NCBI GenBank assembly: GCA_940747215.1
Contig: CALNWS010000032.1
Span: 1-50,232 of the forward strand
Reading direction: 5' to 3'
Origin: an uncultured Paraburkholderia sp.
GTDB lineage: Bacteria; Pseudomonadota; Gammaproteobacteria; Burkholderiales; Burkholderiaceae
Length of the DNA: 50,232 bases
In this document: in pieces, positions 30,695 through 40,793 of the stretch
Numbering within the stretch: the stretch's first letter is position 1
Layout: every line of letters begins with the position of its first letter
Translations under genes and position numbers: made by a program
Notes under the pieces: generated by a model
Told to the model about the DNA's origin: nothing
Seen by the model: the letters and a program-made list of their open reading frames with translations, nothing else
Database searches by the model: none

Positions 30695-31476
30695 CTACGG
30701 CCAGGTGCGCAGGCTCATGCTGTAAAGACGGTTCGCGAAACGCTTGAGCGGCTCGGACGCATGCGCTACGGCGAAAAGCGCACCCAGCGCGCTGACGATC
30801 CAGCCGAGCCGATGGGAGCTGACGCGCTGATAAACCGACTGACAACGCGCGAGCACGCCGATCACGAACAGCAGTTGCTAGGCGAACGGGTTGAAGTCCC
30901 AGTGCATGTCGGGCGTAGCGGGCAGGTAGGCGTTGATCGTCGGAGCGCCAGCCCACAGCACGACGCTGCCCGCGAACAGCAGCCACGGCTTGCTGCGTGC
31001 GAGCGGCAGCACCATCGGCACGAGCAGTGCGAAGAACGCGCGTACATCGGCAGCACGGAAGCGAGATACGGCTGGCGGCAGAACAGCATGATGTCGCGCA
31101 GTGCGGCGAGCGGCGTGTCGATCAGATCGTCGAGATCGGTCGTGGCGAGATTCGGGCCGTCAATACTAAACGCGCTGAGCACGGCGCTCACCAACAGCAT
31201 AAGGCCGGCCGTGACGAGAAACGCGCGGTAGATTTCGAACGAGCGGCGCACGAAGCGGTTGCGCGCGGTGGCCTCGCTGCGGCGTTCCGCCAGCGTGGCG
31301 TAAGCGGTGGCGAAGCCGCCGAGGAACACGAACACTTCGGCAGCATCGCACAACGCTTAGGCGTGCAGTGTGACGCGCGACAGGATGCTGCCGCCGATAT
31401 GGTCGACGACGATGATAAGCAGCACCAGTCCGCGGAAAAGGTCGAGCTCGATGAGGCGGGATTGCGATTGTTTCAT
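30695..31476 (-). pseudogene. OpgC-domain acyltransferase-like membrane protein, broken and truncated
   Basis: ATG 31476 gives MKQSQSRLIELDLFRGLVLL then IIVVDHIGGSILSRVTLHA, followed by TAA and, in frame, ALCDAAEVFVFLGGFATAYA: the OpgC domain signature (L-D-x-F-R-G, C-D-A-A-E-x-F-V-F-L-G-G). Further helices read FLVTAGLMLLVSAVLSAF. Around 31050-30890 and near 30800 the frame changes repeatedly. The end (SMSLRTWP, stop 30695) comes earlier than expected for a ten-helix protein of about 370 residues. OpgC modifies periplasmic glucans with succinate; relatives acylate other envelope sugars. Clearly inactive. Confidence 0.82.
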
Positions 31477-32045
31477 TATTTATCGCCATGAAAGCCCCGC
31501 TCGACGGCGCGTTATTGCAGCGCTGCATGCATTCTGCCGGGCTTAAAAAATGAGTGATTCGTTGCGGCCGGGTTAGTAGTCACCCGCACGGAGCGCTCGC
31601 GGAAGCTGGGCGAGCTCGTCAACAGCCAAATCAGGGCGCAGTCGTGCGGGCCTGTAAAATGACCCCGCGCGAGTCGCCGAGTTCCGGTGCGGCGCTGCAA
31701 CAAGCCATTGATTATATTTCTTTTTGTGACAATCCTGCTGGGAAATCTACAGGTTTACCCGAACGATCTATCGGGCATCGAAAAGGGGGGCGACCGCCCC
31801 GAAAGCCCGCCGTTTGAACTCCGCACAATGCGGTGCCGTTTACCTCAAAGGGAGTTTCAAAAAAGGGGCGGCTGTCAGTGGAGAATTAGCAACGATTTGA
31901 AATATTCCAGTGGGCCCCAATGGAAGGCGGGCAATCGGCGTGTGAGGATTTCCGACAAGCGTCCCGGGGTTGATTGACGCCCCGCCGAAGGCGAAGGAAG
32001 CGGTCGGATCGAGTTGTCCCATTACTCGAGTGCAGGGAGATCTTC
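31477..32045. other. 569-bp gene-free stretch before the porin gene
   Basis: Both strands were read without finding a known protein. The part 31715-31760 is AT-rich. A GC hairpin of the form GGGGCG-ACC-GCCCC lies near 31788-31801 and could be a promoter-distal or leader structure of the porin. Some of this may be the eroded remains of a lost gene. Confidence 0.35.
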
Positions 32046-33192
32046 ATGAACAAGCAAGTGTTCGCGCTGGCTGTCTCCGCCGTTTTGTCCGCAACCTTTG
32101 CTGTGTCTGCATCGGCCCAGACGAGCGTCACGCTGTATGGCGTGATCGACGAGGGCGTGAACTACACCAACAATGCCGGCCGCGGCCACGTGTATGAACT
32201 GGCGAGCGGTTACGCGCAAGGCAGCCGCTGGGGCCTGAAGGGCTCCGAGGAACTCGGCGGCGGTCTGAAGGCCACCTTCCAGCTCGAAAACGGTTTCGAC
32301 GTGAGTTCGGGGCGCTTGAATCAGGGCGGCCGGATGTTCGGGCGTCAGGCGTTCGTCGGCGTTAGCGCGGATTCATTCGGCACGCTCACATTCGGCCGCC
32401 AGTAAGATTCGATGGTGGATTGTCTGGCGCAAACCACGGCTAACGGCAACTGGGCCGGCGCGCTCTTCTCGCACCCCTACGACAACAACACCGACAACTC
32501 CTTCCGCCTCGACAATGCGGTCGGTGAAGTACACGAGTCCGTCGCTATCGGGCTTCCAGTTCGGCGGCGTCTACAGCTTCAGCAACGACACGAACTTCGC
32601 GAACAATCGTGCATATAGTTTCGGCGGCCAGTACGCGTACGGCGGCCTGCTGGTCGCGGCTGCATATCTTCAGGCGAACAATCCGGGCAATGGCGCGAAC
32701 GGGGCGATCACGGCGAACGACGCGAGCTTCATTGCCGGGCGCTTGCGTACGTTCGGCGGCGGCATTACGCACACGTTCGTGCCGGCCACGGCGCGTTTCG
32801 TCTATACGAATTCGAATTATCTCGACCCGACCGGTAACGGCTATCTCGGCATTACGCCGCTCGCGCCGTCAGGCGTGTTGCTGAATTCGCTGAAGTATCA
32901 GAACTTCGAAGTGAACGGGAAGTATCAGGTCTCGCCGATGCTGTTCGTCGGCGCGCAATGTTTATACGATGGAGAATTACGACGCCTCGACGGGCGGCGT
33001 GAAGCCGCGCATTGATGGCGAATTACAACCTGTCCAAGCGCACCGACGTCTACATTCAGGGCGAATATCAGCAGGTAACGGGCGATTCAACGTATTCCAT
33101 TCTCGACGATGCCTTCACGCCCGGCACGCAGGCGCCGTCATCGACGTCGAGATAGGTGGGTGGTGCGCGCGGCGATCAGGCATAAGTTCTAG
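32046..33192 (+). pseudogene. Burkholderia-type general porin (OmpC-like), broken
   Basis: MNKQVFALAVSAVLSATFAV gives a signal peptide ending SASA, then QTSVTLYGVIDEGVNYTNNA, the universal first strand of Burkholderia porins, and SRWGLKGSEELGGGLKATFQ. A TAA (about 32403) follows FGRQ where Tyr is expected (FGRQYDSMVD). Frame changes occur near 32520, 32960, 33015 and 33150, the last putting the final strand (VVRAAIRHKF, stop 33190-33192) out of frame. The trimeric porin passes small hydrophilic solutes across the outer membrane. The AGGGAG ribosome site before the start is intact. Loss of a main porin gene would reduce uptake unless a paralogue survives. Confidence 0.9.
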
Positions 33193-33230
33193 TCGCGCCG
33201 CGCGTGAGTTGCTACTTTATAGTCGCTGCT

Positions 33231-33569
33231 TTAGTTGACCACGAAGTTCTGAATCAGGATGCCGGCAAGCACGCCGGCCGGAATGCCGAAGGTTCTGCCG
33301 CGCAGCGTGGCGGCGATGTCTTCGTCGAGCACGAAACTGCAGCGGCGCTCGCGCCACACGGTTTTGTATATGAAGGGTTTCGCGTCGACGAGCACGAGCG
33401 AGACTAGTGCCGTCACGAGTACCTGTTGGAGCGCGTGCAGCTTCGCCATGAACGGCGAGAACTCGCCGGCGTTGCAAAGAAACAGCATGATTGCAGTGGC
33501 GATCAGTGCACCGAAAAAGAAACCGCTCATGAAGCGGCTGGCGGAATTGGACGGACTGAGCGGATCCAC
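33231..33569 (-). CDS. Small conserved inner-membrane protein, function unknown
   Basis: A GTG at 33569 with GAGG six bases upstream starts a 112-residue protein (V/MDPLSPSNSASRFMSG). Two or three hydrophobic helices are visible: GFFFGALIATAIMLFLCNAG, HALQQVLVTALVSLVLVDA, and IPAGVLAGILIQNFVV at the end. A basic loop KTVWRERRC lies between the last two. The frame is open further upstream to 33671, but that part has no feature and lacks a ribosome site. I do not recognise the family. It is unbroken between two dead genes, so it may be under selection, though its small size makes chance survival possible. Confidence 0.55.
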   Translation of the reverse strand: MDPLSPSNSASRFMSGFFFGALIATAIMLFLCNAGEFSPFMAKLHALQQVLVTALVSLVLVDAKPFIYKTVWRERRCSFVLDEDIAATLRGRTFGIPAGVLAGILIQNFVVN

Positions 33570-33802
33570 GTTGACCTCGGCTTGTTCGCCGCACCCGAGC
33601 CGGGCCGCGAACCAAAAATAATCTGACGGAGAAGGTTGCCGACGCGGCGAACCCGCGGTGAAAAGACACATTGTGGGTTCACGTTCGGACCAACGCGTAA
33701 GAATATTTTGGCGACGGGCGTCAACCTATCGTCCTATTCCCAAACCGGCTGAGGACGACTCTCAGAAGCATCAGAGGCTCAAGCGCGTTAGAAGAAAGAG
33801 AT

Positions 33803-34366
33803 TCAGCTTTGCGTACGCAATAGCATGATCGTCTTCCCGTCGACGATCTTGCCGCGCGCGACCATCGCCAGCGCTTCATCTATCGGCAACTCGAGCACCT
33901 CGATGTCTTCGCCTTCGTCGGCGAGACCGCCGCCCGAGCCCACTTTCGCGACCGCATCGTCATCGTATTCGGCGACGAAGAAGTAGCTTTTCCGTCACCG
34001 AGCCCGGACTCATGAACGCTTCGAACACCTTGCGCACGTCGTGCACGCAGTAGCCGGTTTCCTCTTCCACCTCGGCACGGATCGGCTCTTCCGGCGACGC
34101 CATTTCCAGCAGACCAGCGGGCGTTTCGATTAGCATCCCGTGATGTCCGTTGACGAACGCTGGCAGCCGGAACTGCCGCGTCAGCACGACGGTGCGTTCG
34201 CGCGGGCTATAGAGCAGCAGCGTGGCGCCGTTGCCGCGGTCGTAGGTTTCGCGGCTCTGGTACCGTCGGCGCGGCGGAAATCGAAAGTGGTTTTCTTCAG
34301 CACGTACCAGTTGTCCGACAGTACTTCGACGTCGACGATCCGCACGCGCTTGGTGGTGTCATTCAT
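33803..34366 (-). pseudogene. NUDIX hydrolase, NudK-like (nucleoside-diphosphate sugar type), frameshifted
   Basis: [20 protein letters not shown] starts the protein; [13 protein letters not shown] is followed by a frame change near 34260 to [20 protein letters not shown], then [15 protein letters not shown]. The NUDIX box is readable: [20 protein letters not shown] and GY. After GSVTEK a further slip near 33990 moves [17 protein letters not shown] out of frame, and the native end is [11 protein letters not shown] (stop 33803). NudK enzymes cleave GDP-mannose and similar sugar nucleotides. The catalytic Glu cluster is intact, but the two frameshifts on either side prevent a full product. Confidence 0.85.
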
Positions 34367-34534
34367 GGTTGGCATCCTGTTCGCTGGTCGGCGGTCTCTA
34401 CCGCATGCTTTTTGTGGCATCGTGCATATTCGTGCAAAAACAAGAAATTTCGTGCAAATGTCGTTGCCAGTGTGTTCGCGCATACACAACGTGAATGCGA
34501 CCATACAGAGACACATCTCTAGGGGCCGCCCGTT

Positions 34535-35309
34535 CTTACGTCGCAAAGAAAACAGTTGATCCTCGACGCGCTCAAGCGCGACGGCCAGGTGCTCGCCAAG
34601 GCGCTCAGCGTCGAGTTCGACGTGTCCGAAGACACGATCCGCCGCGACCTGCGCGAACTCGCCGCCGAGGGCCATCTACAACGCGTGCACGGTGGCGCGT
34701 TGCCGGCGTCGCCCGCAGCCGTGGATTTCGCCGGCCTCGAGCGGATCGAATCGGCGTCGAAGGCGGCCATCGGGCGCGCGGCCGCCGCGCTCATCGCACC
34801 GGGTCAGATCGCGTTCGTCGACGGCGGCATGACGGCCGTGCAACTGGCGCGTCATCTGCCGTGCACGCTGCACACCACCATCGTCACGCACAGCCCGAGC
34901 GTGGCCGTCGAACTTGCGGAGCATCAGAAGCTGGAAGTCGTGATGATCGGCGGCCGGCTGTTCCGTCATTCGATGGTGAACGTCGGCACTACCGCGATCG
35001 AAACGATCGGCCATATCCGCGCCGATCTCTACTTCATGGGCGTGACCGGCATGCATCCGCAAGCGGGGCTCAGCACCGGCGATAGAGAGGAAGCCTATAA
35101 TATAAAGTGCGCGCTCATTGAATAAAGCGCGCGCTCGCTGAACATGCGGCAGAGACGGTCGTGCTTGCGTCGGCGGAAAACTCAACGCGGCGTCCGCGTA
35201 CAAGATCGCCGATGTGTCGGCGGCGAGCACGATCATCGTCGAGCGCAATACAGCACCCACACTCACCGATCCATTCGAGGCACTCGGCATCTCGATACTG
35301 CGCGCGTAA
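34535..35309 (+). pseudogene. DeoR/GlpR-family transcriptional regulator, broken
   Basis: From 34535 the frame reads LTSQRKQLILDALKRDGQVL then AKALSVEFDVSEDTIRRDLR, a classic DeoR helix-turn-helix. No ATG precedes it in frame (GTT stands where the start is expected and a TAG lies upstream), so the start codon seems lost; the TTG at 34556 is a poor substitute. The sugar-phosphate sensing domain follows (VDGGMTAVQLARHLPCTLHT, MGVTGMHPQAGLSTGDREEA). After it a 20-bp imperfect repeat (35104-35143) introduces a stop (ALIE-stop, 35123), then AEHAAETVVLASAE resumes, with one more slip before AYKIADVSAASTIIVERN. The native end is GISILRA at 35309. Confidence 0.86.
35104..35143 (+). repeat. Imperfect 20-bp tandem repeat inside the DeoR-family gene
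   Basis: AAAGTGCGCGCTCATTGAAT (35104-35123) is followed directly by AAAGCGCGCGCTCGCTGAAC (35124-35143), 16 of 20 bases identical. The second copy encodes the expected family sequence (KRALAEHAAETVV), so the first copy, with an adjoining few bases, looks like an inserted and since diverged duplicate. It creates the premature stop. Confidence 0.75.
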
Positions 35310-35768
35310 CACGCTCGATCACAAGTCAAAGCATCACCTGCCGACACGTCCACGCGAATTCACTCCTCGAATATGAGCGTCATATAGTCCCGTTACAACG
35401 AAATATATGAGATTCGTTATTTGCGAGATTGCGGACAAAATTTGACGCCTGCTGTGGCAAATCAGCGTGATAATCGCGGCCCTTGTCCGGTGTCGGACAT
35501 TGGGTCAGGCAACTCACGGTAGTTCAACGAAAGTCACATCGACTGCGACGCAAAAAAGCATCACCGTCGCAGATCGCCGTACGCATGCGCCCGCAGTTCG
35601 AACACCTCCCTCGTCGTGAAGAACGCCATTCAGCGCCGTCTGCGCCACTCGTGCCGCATGTACTTGTATGCACGTACCGCACGAAAAAGAGTGTGCATGG
35701 CCGTGTGCGATGTCGCTGCGCGTCGGGGCGCCGCCGGGTTGCCGCTGCCATCAGGAAAGGAGAAGTTC
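35310..35768. other. 459-bp stretch before the molybdoenzyme gene, no gene recognised
   Basis: The first 100 bases are AT-richer. A small hairpin GTCCG-GTGT-CGGAC lies near 35485-35498. The frame of the downstream molybdoenzyme is open far upstream of its ATG, but that peptide has no family resemblance, while ATG 35769 has AGGAG close by and a Tat-like signal. In related gene sets a small 2Fe-2S subunit often sits next to this gene; I could not find a remnant of it here. Confidence 0.4.
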
Positions 35769-38344
35769 ATGGGGAAACTCGACCTTTCGCGTCGCAGTTT
35801 TCTGAAGGCCAGCGTGCTTGCGGGCGTCTCGGTGTACATCGCACCGATGGGCAGCCGGGCGTTCGCTGCGTTGTTCGAAGAAAAGATTCTCACGCCAGTT
35901 CAATGGGACGCGGCCAACGGCCAGGCGAAATTCCGTATCGACGGCATTGCGAAAGTGACCGGCTCCAAAGTGTTTGCCCGCGACATTCGCGCGGCCGACA
36001 TGCCGCACTGGCCGCAACAGCAATCACATGCGCTCATCCTGCGCACGATGCTCGCCGACCGCGCCTACGAAGATTTCGATCTGAGCCTGCTCGGCGATGA
36101 ACTGCAGCCGGACCGCGTCGTCACCGTGGCCGATCTCGCGCGCGGCGGCATCGTGTTCCCCGCATTCTACGGCGACGACATGCTGTTGCCAGCCGGCAAG
36201 ACGCCGGCGTATCTCGGCCATGCGGTCGCGATCCTCATCTATCACGATTTCGCGCGCTTCCGTTTCGCAAAAGACAAGCTCAAGTTCCAAGACCAGGTGA
36301 TCCGCTATGGCGCGCAAACCGGGCCGCTCGAACGCGATCCGTGGGGCACGTTCCGCTTCGTGCGCGTGGGCGGCAAGACGCCTTACGATGACGACACGTT
36401 CTCGAGCCTGAAAGACGCGCCGATCTTCCCGAGCATGATGCGAAAGCATCAGCCAGTGTGGCCGGACGGTGCCGAGCACGACAAGCTGGACGAGCAGGGC
36501 ATGTTCCACGCCGGGCAGATCCAGCAGGAGCTCGACCATCCGTCGGCGGATACGCTCGTGCTGGCGCGCGAGTACAACACGCAATCCGTCGACACGGCCG
36601 CGCTCAAACCGGACAAAGCCAATTGCTGGTACGACGCCGCCACGCAATCGCTGCACATAGTCGTGCCGACGCAAGCGCCTTCGGAGGTCGGCGAGAACGC
36701 AGCGGAGATGGTCGCGAAGTGCGCATTCCCGGTGAAGAAGCTGTTCGTTCACCCGTGCTACAAGGTCAGCTATGGCTCGAAAGATCACTTCAACGTGCCG
36801 TTTTACGGACTCGTGTGCACGATGTATTCGGACGGCCGTCCGGTGCGGCTTGCCAACGACCGTTACGAACAGTTCCAGACCGCATTGAAGCGCCACGCGT
36901 TCAGGATCAACTACCGCATCGCGGTCGATAAAAGACCGGCCTGCTGCAAACGCTGAAGGCCGGGATGGAAGCGAACGGCGGCGGCCGTTGCAACTTTTCG
37001 CCGTCGGTGGCCATGGTCGGCGCAATGGCCGTGCAGTCGATCTACTACTTCCTGAAGAACGATCTCTCCGCGGTCGCCATCGCGTCGCGCGCCATCGACG
37101 CCGGCTCCGCGCGCGGCTACGGCACGCTGCAAAGCATGGCCGCAACCGAGATGATGATCGACGAAATCGCCACGCAACTGCAGCTCGATCCGATCCGACT
37201 TTCGCCTGAAAAACGCGCTGCGTTCCGGCATGAAGAACACGCAGGGCGCGGTGCCCGCCGGCGCGATCCGCGTGGACGACGTGCTGAACCGCGCGAAGCG
37301 GCATCCGCTGTGGACGAACCGTGCGAAGCGCAAGGCCGAGTTCGAAGCCGCGCATCCGGGCAAGCGTTACGGCGTCGGGTTCGCGTGCGTGCAGAAGGAC
37401 TTCGGCACGGGCGCGGAAACCTCGTTTGCGAAGGTCGAATTCACGGCCGACGGCAAGATCAGCCTGCAACATACGGCCGCCGAAATCGGCACCGGCATGT
37501 CGACGTCGCAAGCCGTTACGGTCGCGAAATGGCTCGGCAAGCCGGCTACCGACGTGCACGTCGCGATCACCGACTGGCCCGATCTGTCGGTCGTCACGAG
37601 CGGCGATCCGTACATGATGTCGCAGGCCGATCAGGACAAGCTCGCGGCGAATCCGCGCTGGTCGCCGGGCTACGCGTCGCCTTCGAGCGCGACGAATTCC
37701 GCGTTCTACTTCACGCACAGCACGCGTGAAGCGGCGCGCGTGCTGTTCGCGCAGGGCCTGTGGCCGGCCGCGATGTCGATCTGGAGTCAGGGCGCAGGCG
37801 GCGGTCAGGCGGTGCCGTTCGTCGTGCGTATCGAAGATGCGCGCTGGGTGGACGGCAAGCTCTCGGCGGCCGGTCTCGAAGCGCTGCCGTTCGAGCAGCT
37901 CGCGAAGAAGGCGCACGAACTCGGACTCGTGACCGGCGCGACCGTCCACGTGTTCAACCGCTGGCAATGGACCGAAGCGGACTTCGAGATCAACGGCAAC
38001 GTGGTGCGTCTGCCGCTTGACGGTCTCTCCGTGCGTTACGGCGACAACGCGTCCGCCGACCGCAAGGCGTAACAGACCACGCCGAACCGCTACCGCGTGC
38101 TGGATCGTCAGCGTGTGTTCATACCGCCGGTTCAGCGTAACAACGAGGCCGTCACGTCCTACAGCGCGGTGGGCACGCTGGTCGAACTGTCGGTGCATGA
38201 AGCTAGCGGCAAGGTCGAACTGCTCGCGCATCACTCGATCATGGAATGCGACAATCAGATCTCGCCGCAACTCGTGTCTGGTCAATTGCAGGGCGGTCTC
38301 GCGATGGGCATCGGCCACGCGCTGCACGAATATCTGCCGCTTTA
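35769..38344 (+). pseudogene. Isoquinoline 1-oxidoreductase beta-type molybdenum subunit (xanthine dehydrogenase family), broken
   Basis: MGKLDLSRRSFLKASVLAGV carries a twin-arginine export signal (SRRSFLK). The body is that of periplasmic aldehyde/isoquinoline oxidoreductases: NGQAKFRIDGIAKVTGSKVF, ADMPHWPQQQSHALILRTML, PTQAPSEVGENAAEMVAKCA, GGGRCNFSPSVAMVGAMAVQ, GTGMSTSQAVTVAKWLGKPA, LVSGQLQGGLAMGIGHALHE. The first 1.1 kb is one clean frame. Slips follow near 36930 and 37200, a TAA at 38070 (RKA-stop-QTTPNRYRVLDRQR), and the gene stops abruptly after HALHEYLPLYE, about 80 residues short, where it is joined to cytochrome c sequence. Such enzymes hydroxylate N-heterocycles or oxidise aldehydes and pass electrons to a cytochrome c. 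Confidence 0.88.
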
Positions 38345-38789
38345 TGAATCGTGCATCTGAGCAGCCAGTACATGACGCACGACGATCTGAGCGCGATGGC
38401 GACGTATCTGCTGGGCGATCATGCGCCGGCGCCGCAGCCGCTGCAGTCCGTTTCCGCCGATACCGCGCAACTCGAAGCCGGACGCAATGTATATCTCGCG
38501 GTGTGCGCGGGTTGTCAAGGGCTTGGCGGTGAAGGCAAGCCGCACGTTGCCGTGCCGATGAAGGCCAACTCCACGCTGCGTCAGAACGATCCGCACAATC
38601 TGATCGTCGCGATGCTCAACGGTTTGCAGGCGCAGGATTTCCCCGGCCTCGAACGCATGCAGGAAATGCCCGGGTTCGCGACGCAACTGAGCGACACCGA
38701 ACTCGCGCAACTCGCCCAGCTATCTGCGTGCGACGTGGGGCGGTCAGCACGCCAACGTGACGGCGGATGCGGTGAAGGCTTTGCGCTAA
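38345..38789 (+). pseudogene. Cytochrome c subunit of the molybdoenzyme, 3' remnant with altered haem site
   Basis: The readable protein starts in mid-gene at HLSSQYMTHDDLSAMATYLL and continues EAGRNVYLAVCAGCQGLGGE, VPMKANSTLRQNDPHNLIVA, FPGLERMQEMPGFATQLSDT. The haem-binding motif should be CxxCH; here it is CAGCQ (codon CAA at 38516-38518), so the axial His is lost. A slip near 38720 puts the end (YLRATWGGQHANVTADAV...KALR, stop 38787-38789) out of frame. The 5' part, including any first haem domains, is deleted. Similar proteins take electrons from the preceding molybdenum subunit and are usually tri-haem membrane-attached cytochromes. Confidence 0.83.
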
Positions 38790-38837
38790 TGGTGCTTTGC
38801 TGACACGGTTTCTGGTTGCAAAGACGTAGCGTCGATG

Positions 38838-38875
38838 AAGAGCCGATGCCCATTCGAGGGCATCGGCTCTTTTTA
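38838..38875 (+). terminator. Rho-independent terminator after the cytochrome c remnant
   Basis: A perfect 14-base stem AAGAGCCGATGCCC (38838-38851) with GGGCATCGGCTCTT (38858-38871), loop ATTCGA, followed by a T-rich tail. It lies 49 bases after the native cytochrome stop and is the clearest terminator in the window. It has remained perfect although the operon it served is dead. Confidence 0.9.
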
Positions 38876-39383
38876 TTGCGCAGCCTGCATCCGATGCCCG
38901 CGCTTTCAAGCTCGATTCAAGCTCAACTCAAGTTCGCCGACACGCTGCCGTTAGAACAGGTGTTGCCTTCCGGTACCGGAGGATGGTCCGTTGCCGTCGC
39001 CCGCGCTTCGCATTTCGTGGAAGTTGCGGCTGCAACGGTATCCACGATACGGCCGGTAAGATTTGTATCACTTTGTTCGGAGCGGGGCGTTTTCTTCAAG
39101 ACGCACTTCCGCACTTTCCAATCCCGCTGGAATTTTAATCACACCGACCCTCATTCTGTGCGCGTGAGTTGAGCGAATGCAAGGCGAGGGGCGGTCGAGT
39201 CGGCAGGGCAGGTTACGCGGCGTGTTCGACTGTCTTTGACGTCGGGCACGCGCGTCACGGTTTCGTGCGGCCTCGGGTCGCAGCGAAAAGCAGCGCGATG
39301 CATCGCCAGGATGCATCATGGCGCGCATCGCATGCGATGAGGCCGTGTCCTGTCAGCCCATCACCGAGGCGAAGTCGGACACG
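38876..39383. other. 508-bp gene-free stretch
   Basis: No family is recognisable on either strand. Short direct repeats of TCAAGCTC/TCAACTC type lie near 38910-38935, and two copies of the palindrome GATGCATC occur 12 bases apart (39298-39305 and 39310-39317 by count). It may contain the eroded remains of a lost gene and the promoter of the lipoprotein. Confidence 0.35.
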
Positions 39384-39615
39384 ATGAAAAAGCGTTTCGA
39401 CAGAAAGCTGATGGTCAGCGTAACCGGCGTGTGGCTCGCGCTGGCAATCGGCGGTTGTGCGAACGTGGGGCAGCAGGGCGCGCAAGAACGGCGCGGCGGT
39501 TCCGGCTTCGGGTGTGACGGCTGCAAGTGCGCTGGTTGCTTCTACCGACAACAGCAGCGCCGCGAACGCCGCGCCCGCTGGTGCGCCGCTTAAGAAAATG
39601 CCGCCGCTCGTGTAG
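39384..39615 (+). pseudogene. Small lipoprotein, frameshifted
   Basis: MKKRFDRKLMVSVTGVWLAL then AIGGCANVGQQGAQ is a signal peptide with a lipobox (IGGC). A one-base insertion near 39486 then scrambles the rest. Skipping it gives the plausible native tail NGAAVPASGVTAASALVAST, SAANAAPAGAPLKKMPPLV with a stop at 39613-39615, about 77 residues in all. The low-complexity Ala-rich tail is typical of small outer-membrane lipoproteins of unknown role. The unshifted frame instead yields a Cys/Arg-rich peptide ending at 39593, which does not look like a real protein. Confidence 0.65.
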
Positions 39616-39650
39616 CCGCGCATTGGGAAGAGTAGCGGCGTGCGCCCGGG

Positions 39651-40731
39651 TCATGGGGCGAAGGAGAGGAACAGGTACGCGGCGAACAGCGAAAGATGCA
39701 CGGCGCCCTGAAGAATCGTCGTGCGCCCGGTGCTGAGCGTGAGCGTGCCGACCAGCAGCGTCAGCACGAGCAGGACGGTTTCCTTGCCGTCGATGCCGAG
39801 CACGAGCGGCTGGCCGGTCCACAGGAACACGCCGGCCACGGTCGGAATGGTCAGGCCGATACTGGCGAGCGCCGAGCCGAGCGCGAGATTCAAACTGTTT
39901 TGCAAGCGGTCGGCGCACGCCGCGCGCACGGCCGCGAGACCTTCGGGCAGCAGCACGAGTGCGGCAATCACGATCCCCACCACCGCCGGTGGCGCGCCCG
40001 CATTCTTCACGGCGGTTTCGACCACCGGCGAGAGCACCTTCGCGAACAGCACGACGGCGACGAGCGCCACCAGCAGCAGACCGCCGCTCGTCAGCGCGAG
40101 TCCGACCGAAGGCGGCGTGGCATGGACGTCTTCGTCGGGCGTGCTGGCGAGAAAGTAGTCGCGGTGACGCACCGTCTGCACGAATACGAACACGCAACAG
40201 CACGAGCGACGACACGCCCGCGAAAGCCAGTTGCGACGACGACAGGATCGGACCGGCTCTGGTGGTCGTGTAATTCGGCATGACGAGCGTGAGCACCGAG
40301 AGCGACGCCAGCACGGCGAGCGCGGCCGCAGCGCCACGGCTCTGAAAGTCCTGCTCCAGATGGCGGATGCCACCCACCAGCAAACACAGTCCGACGATCC
40401 AGTTACAGACGATCATGACCGCGGCGAATACGGTGTCGCGCGCAAGGCCGGCTTTCCCCGGACCTGAAGTGAGCATGACGGAGACGATCAGCGCGACTTC
40501 GATCACCGTGACGGCGATTGCGAGCACCAGCGTGCCGAACGGTTCGCCCACCCGATGCGCGACCACTTCCGCGTGATGGACGGCGGCTAACACCGCTGCA
40601 CAGAGCGCGACGCCCACCAGTACGAGCAGGAGACCGCTGCCGGGCATCGCATAGGCCGCGCCGAGGATGAGCCACGCAACGAACGGGACGGCGACAATCC
40701 AGCGGGGCAATACGGTGGTGGGCACGCTCAT
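39651..40731 (-). pseudogene. Calcium/proton antiporter of the ChaA type, single frameshift
   Basis: MSVPTTVLPRWIVAVPFVAW begins a protein with about ten or eleven helices. The two CaCA repeat motifs are visible: GEPFGTLVLAIAVTVIEVAL (first, with the ion-binding Glu) and LQNSLNLALGSALASIGLTI after VIAALVLLPEGLAAVR (second). Reading is clean except for one slip near 40190, where VLLRV must pass to FVFVQTVRHRDYFLASTPDE; the native end is HLSLFAAYLFLSFAP (stop 39651). ChaA exchanges Ca2+, Na+ or K+ for protons at alkaline pH. With only one lesion, this is either a recent loss or the candidate in the window most open to a sequencing error. Confidence 0.88.
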
Positions 40732-40793
40732 TCGGGCTTCCTTATTCTGTTGTTCTGCGTGAGTTTGGCTGTCAAATCATACACCTACAAACA

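Noticed and set aside
36024..38327. Long minus-strand open frame (767 codons) opposite the molybdoenzyme gene
   Set aside because: Arg/His-rich composition and exact antisense placement to a recognisable family mark it as a GC-skew shadow frame.
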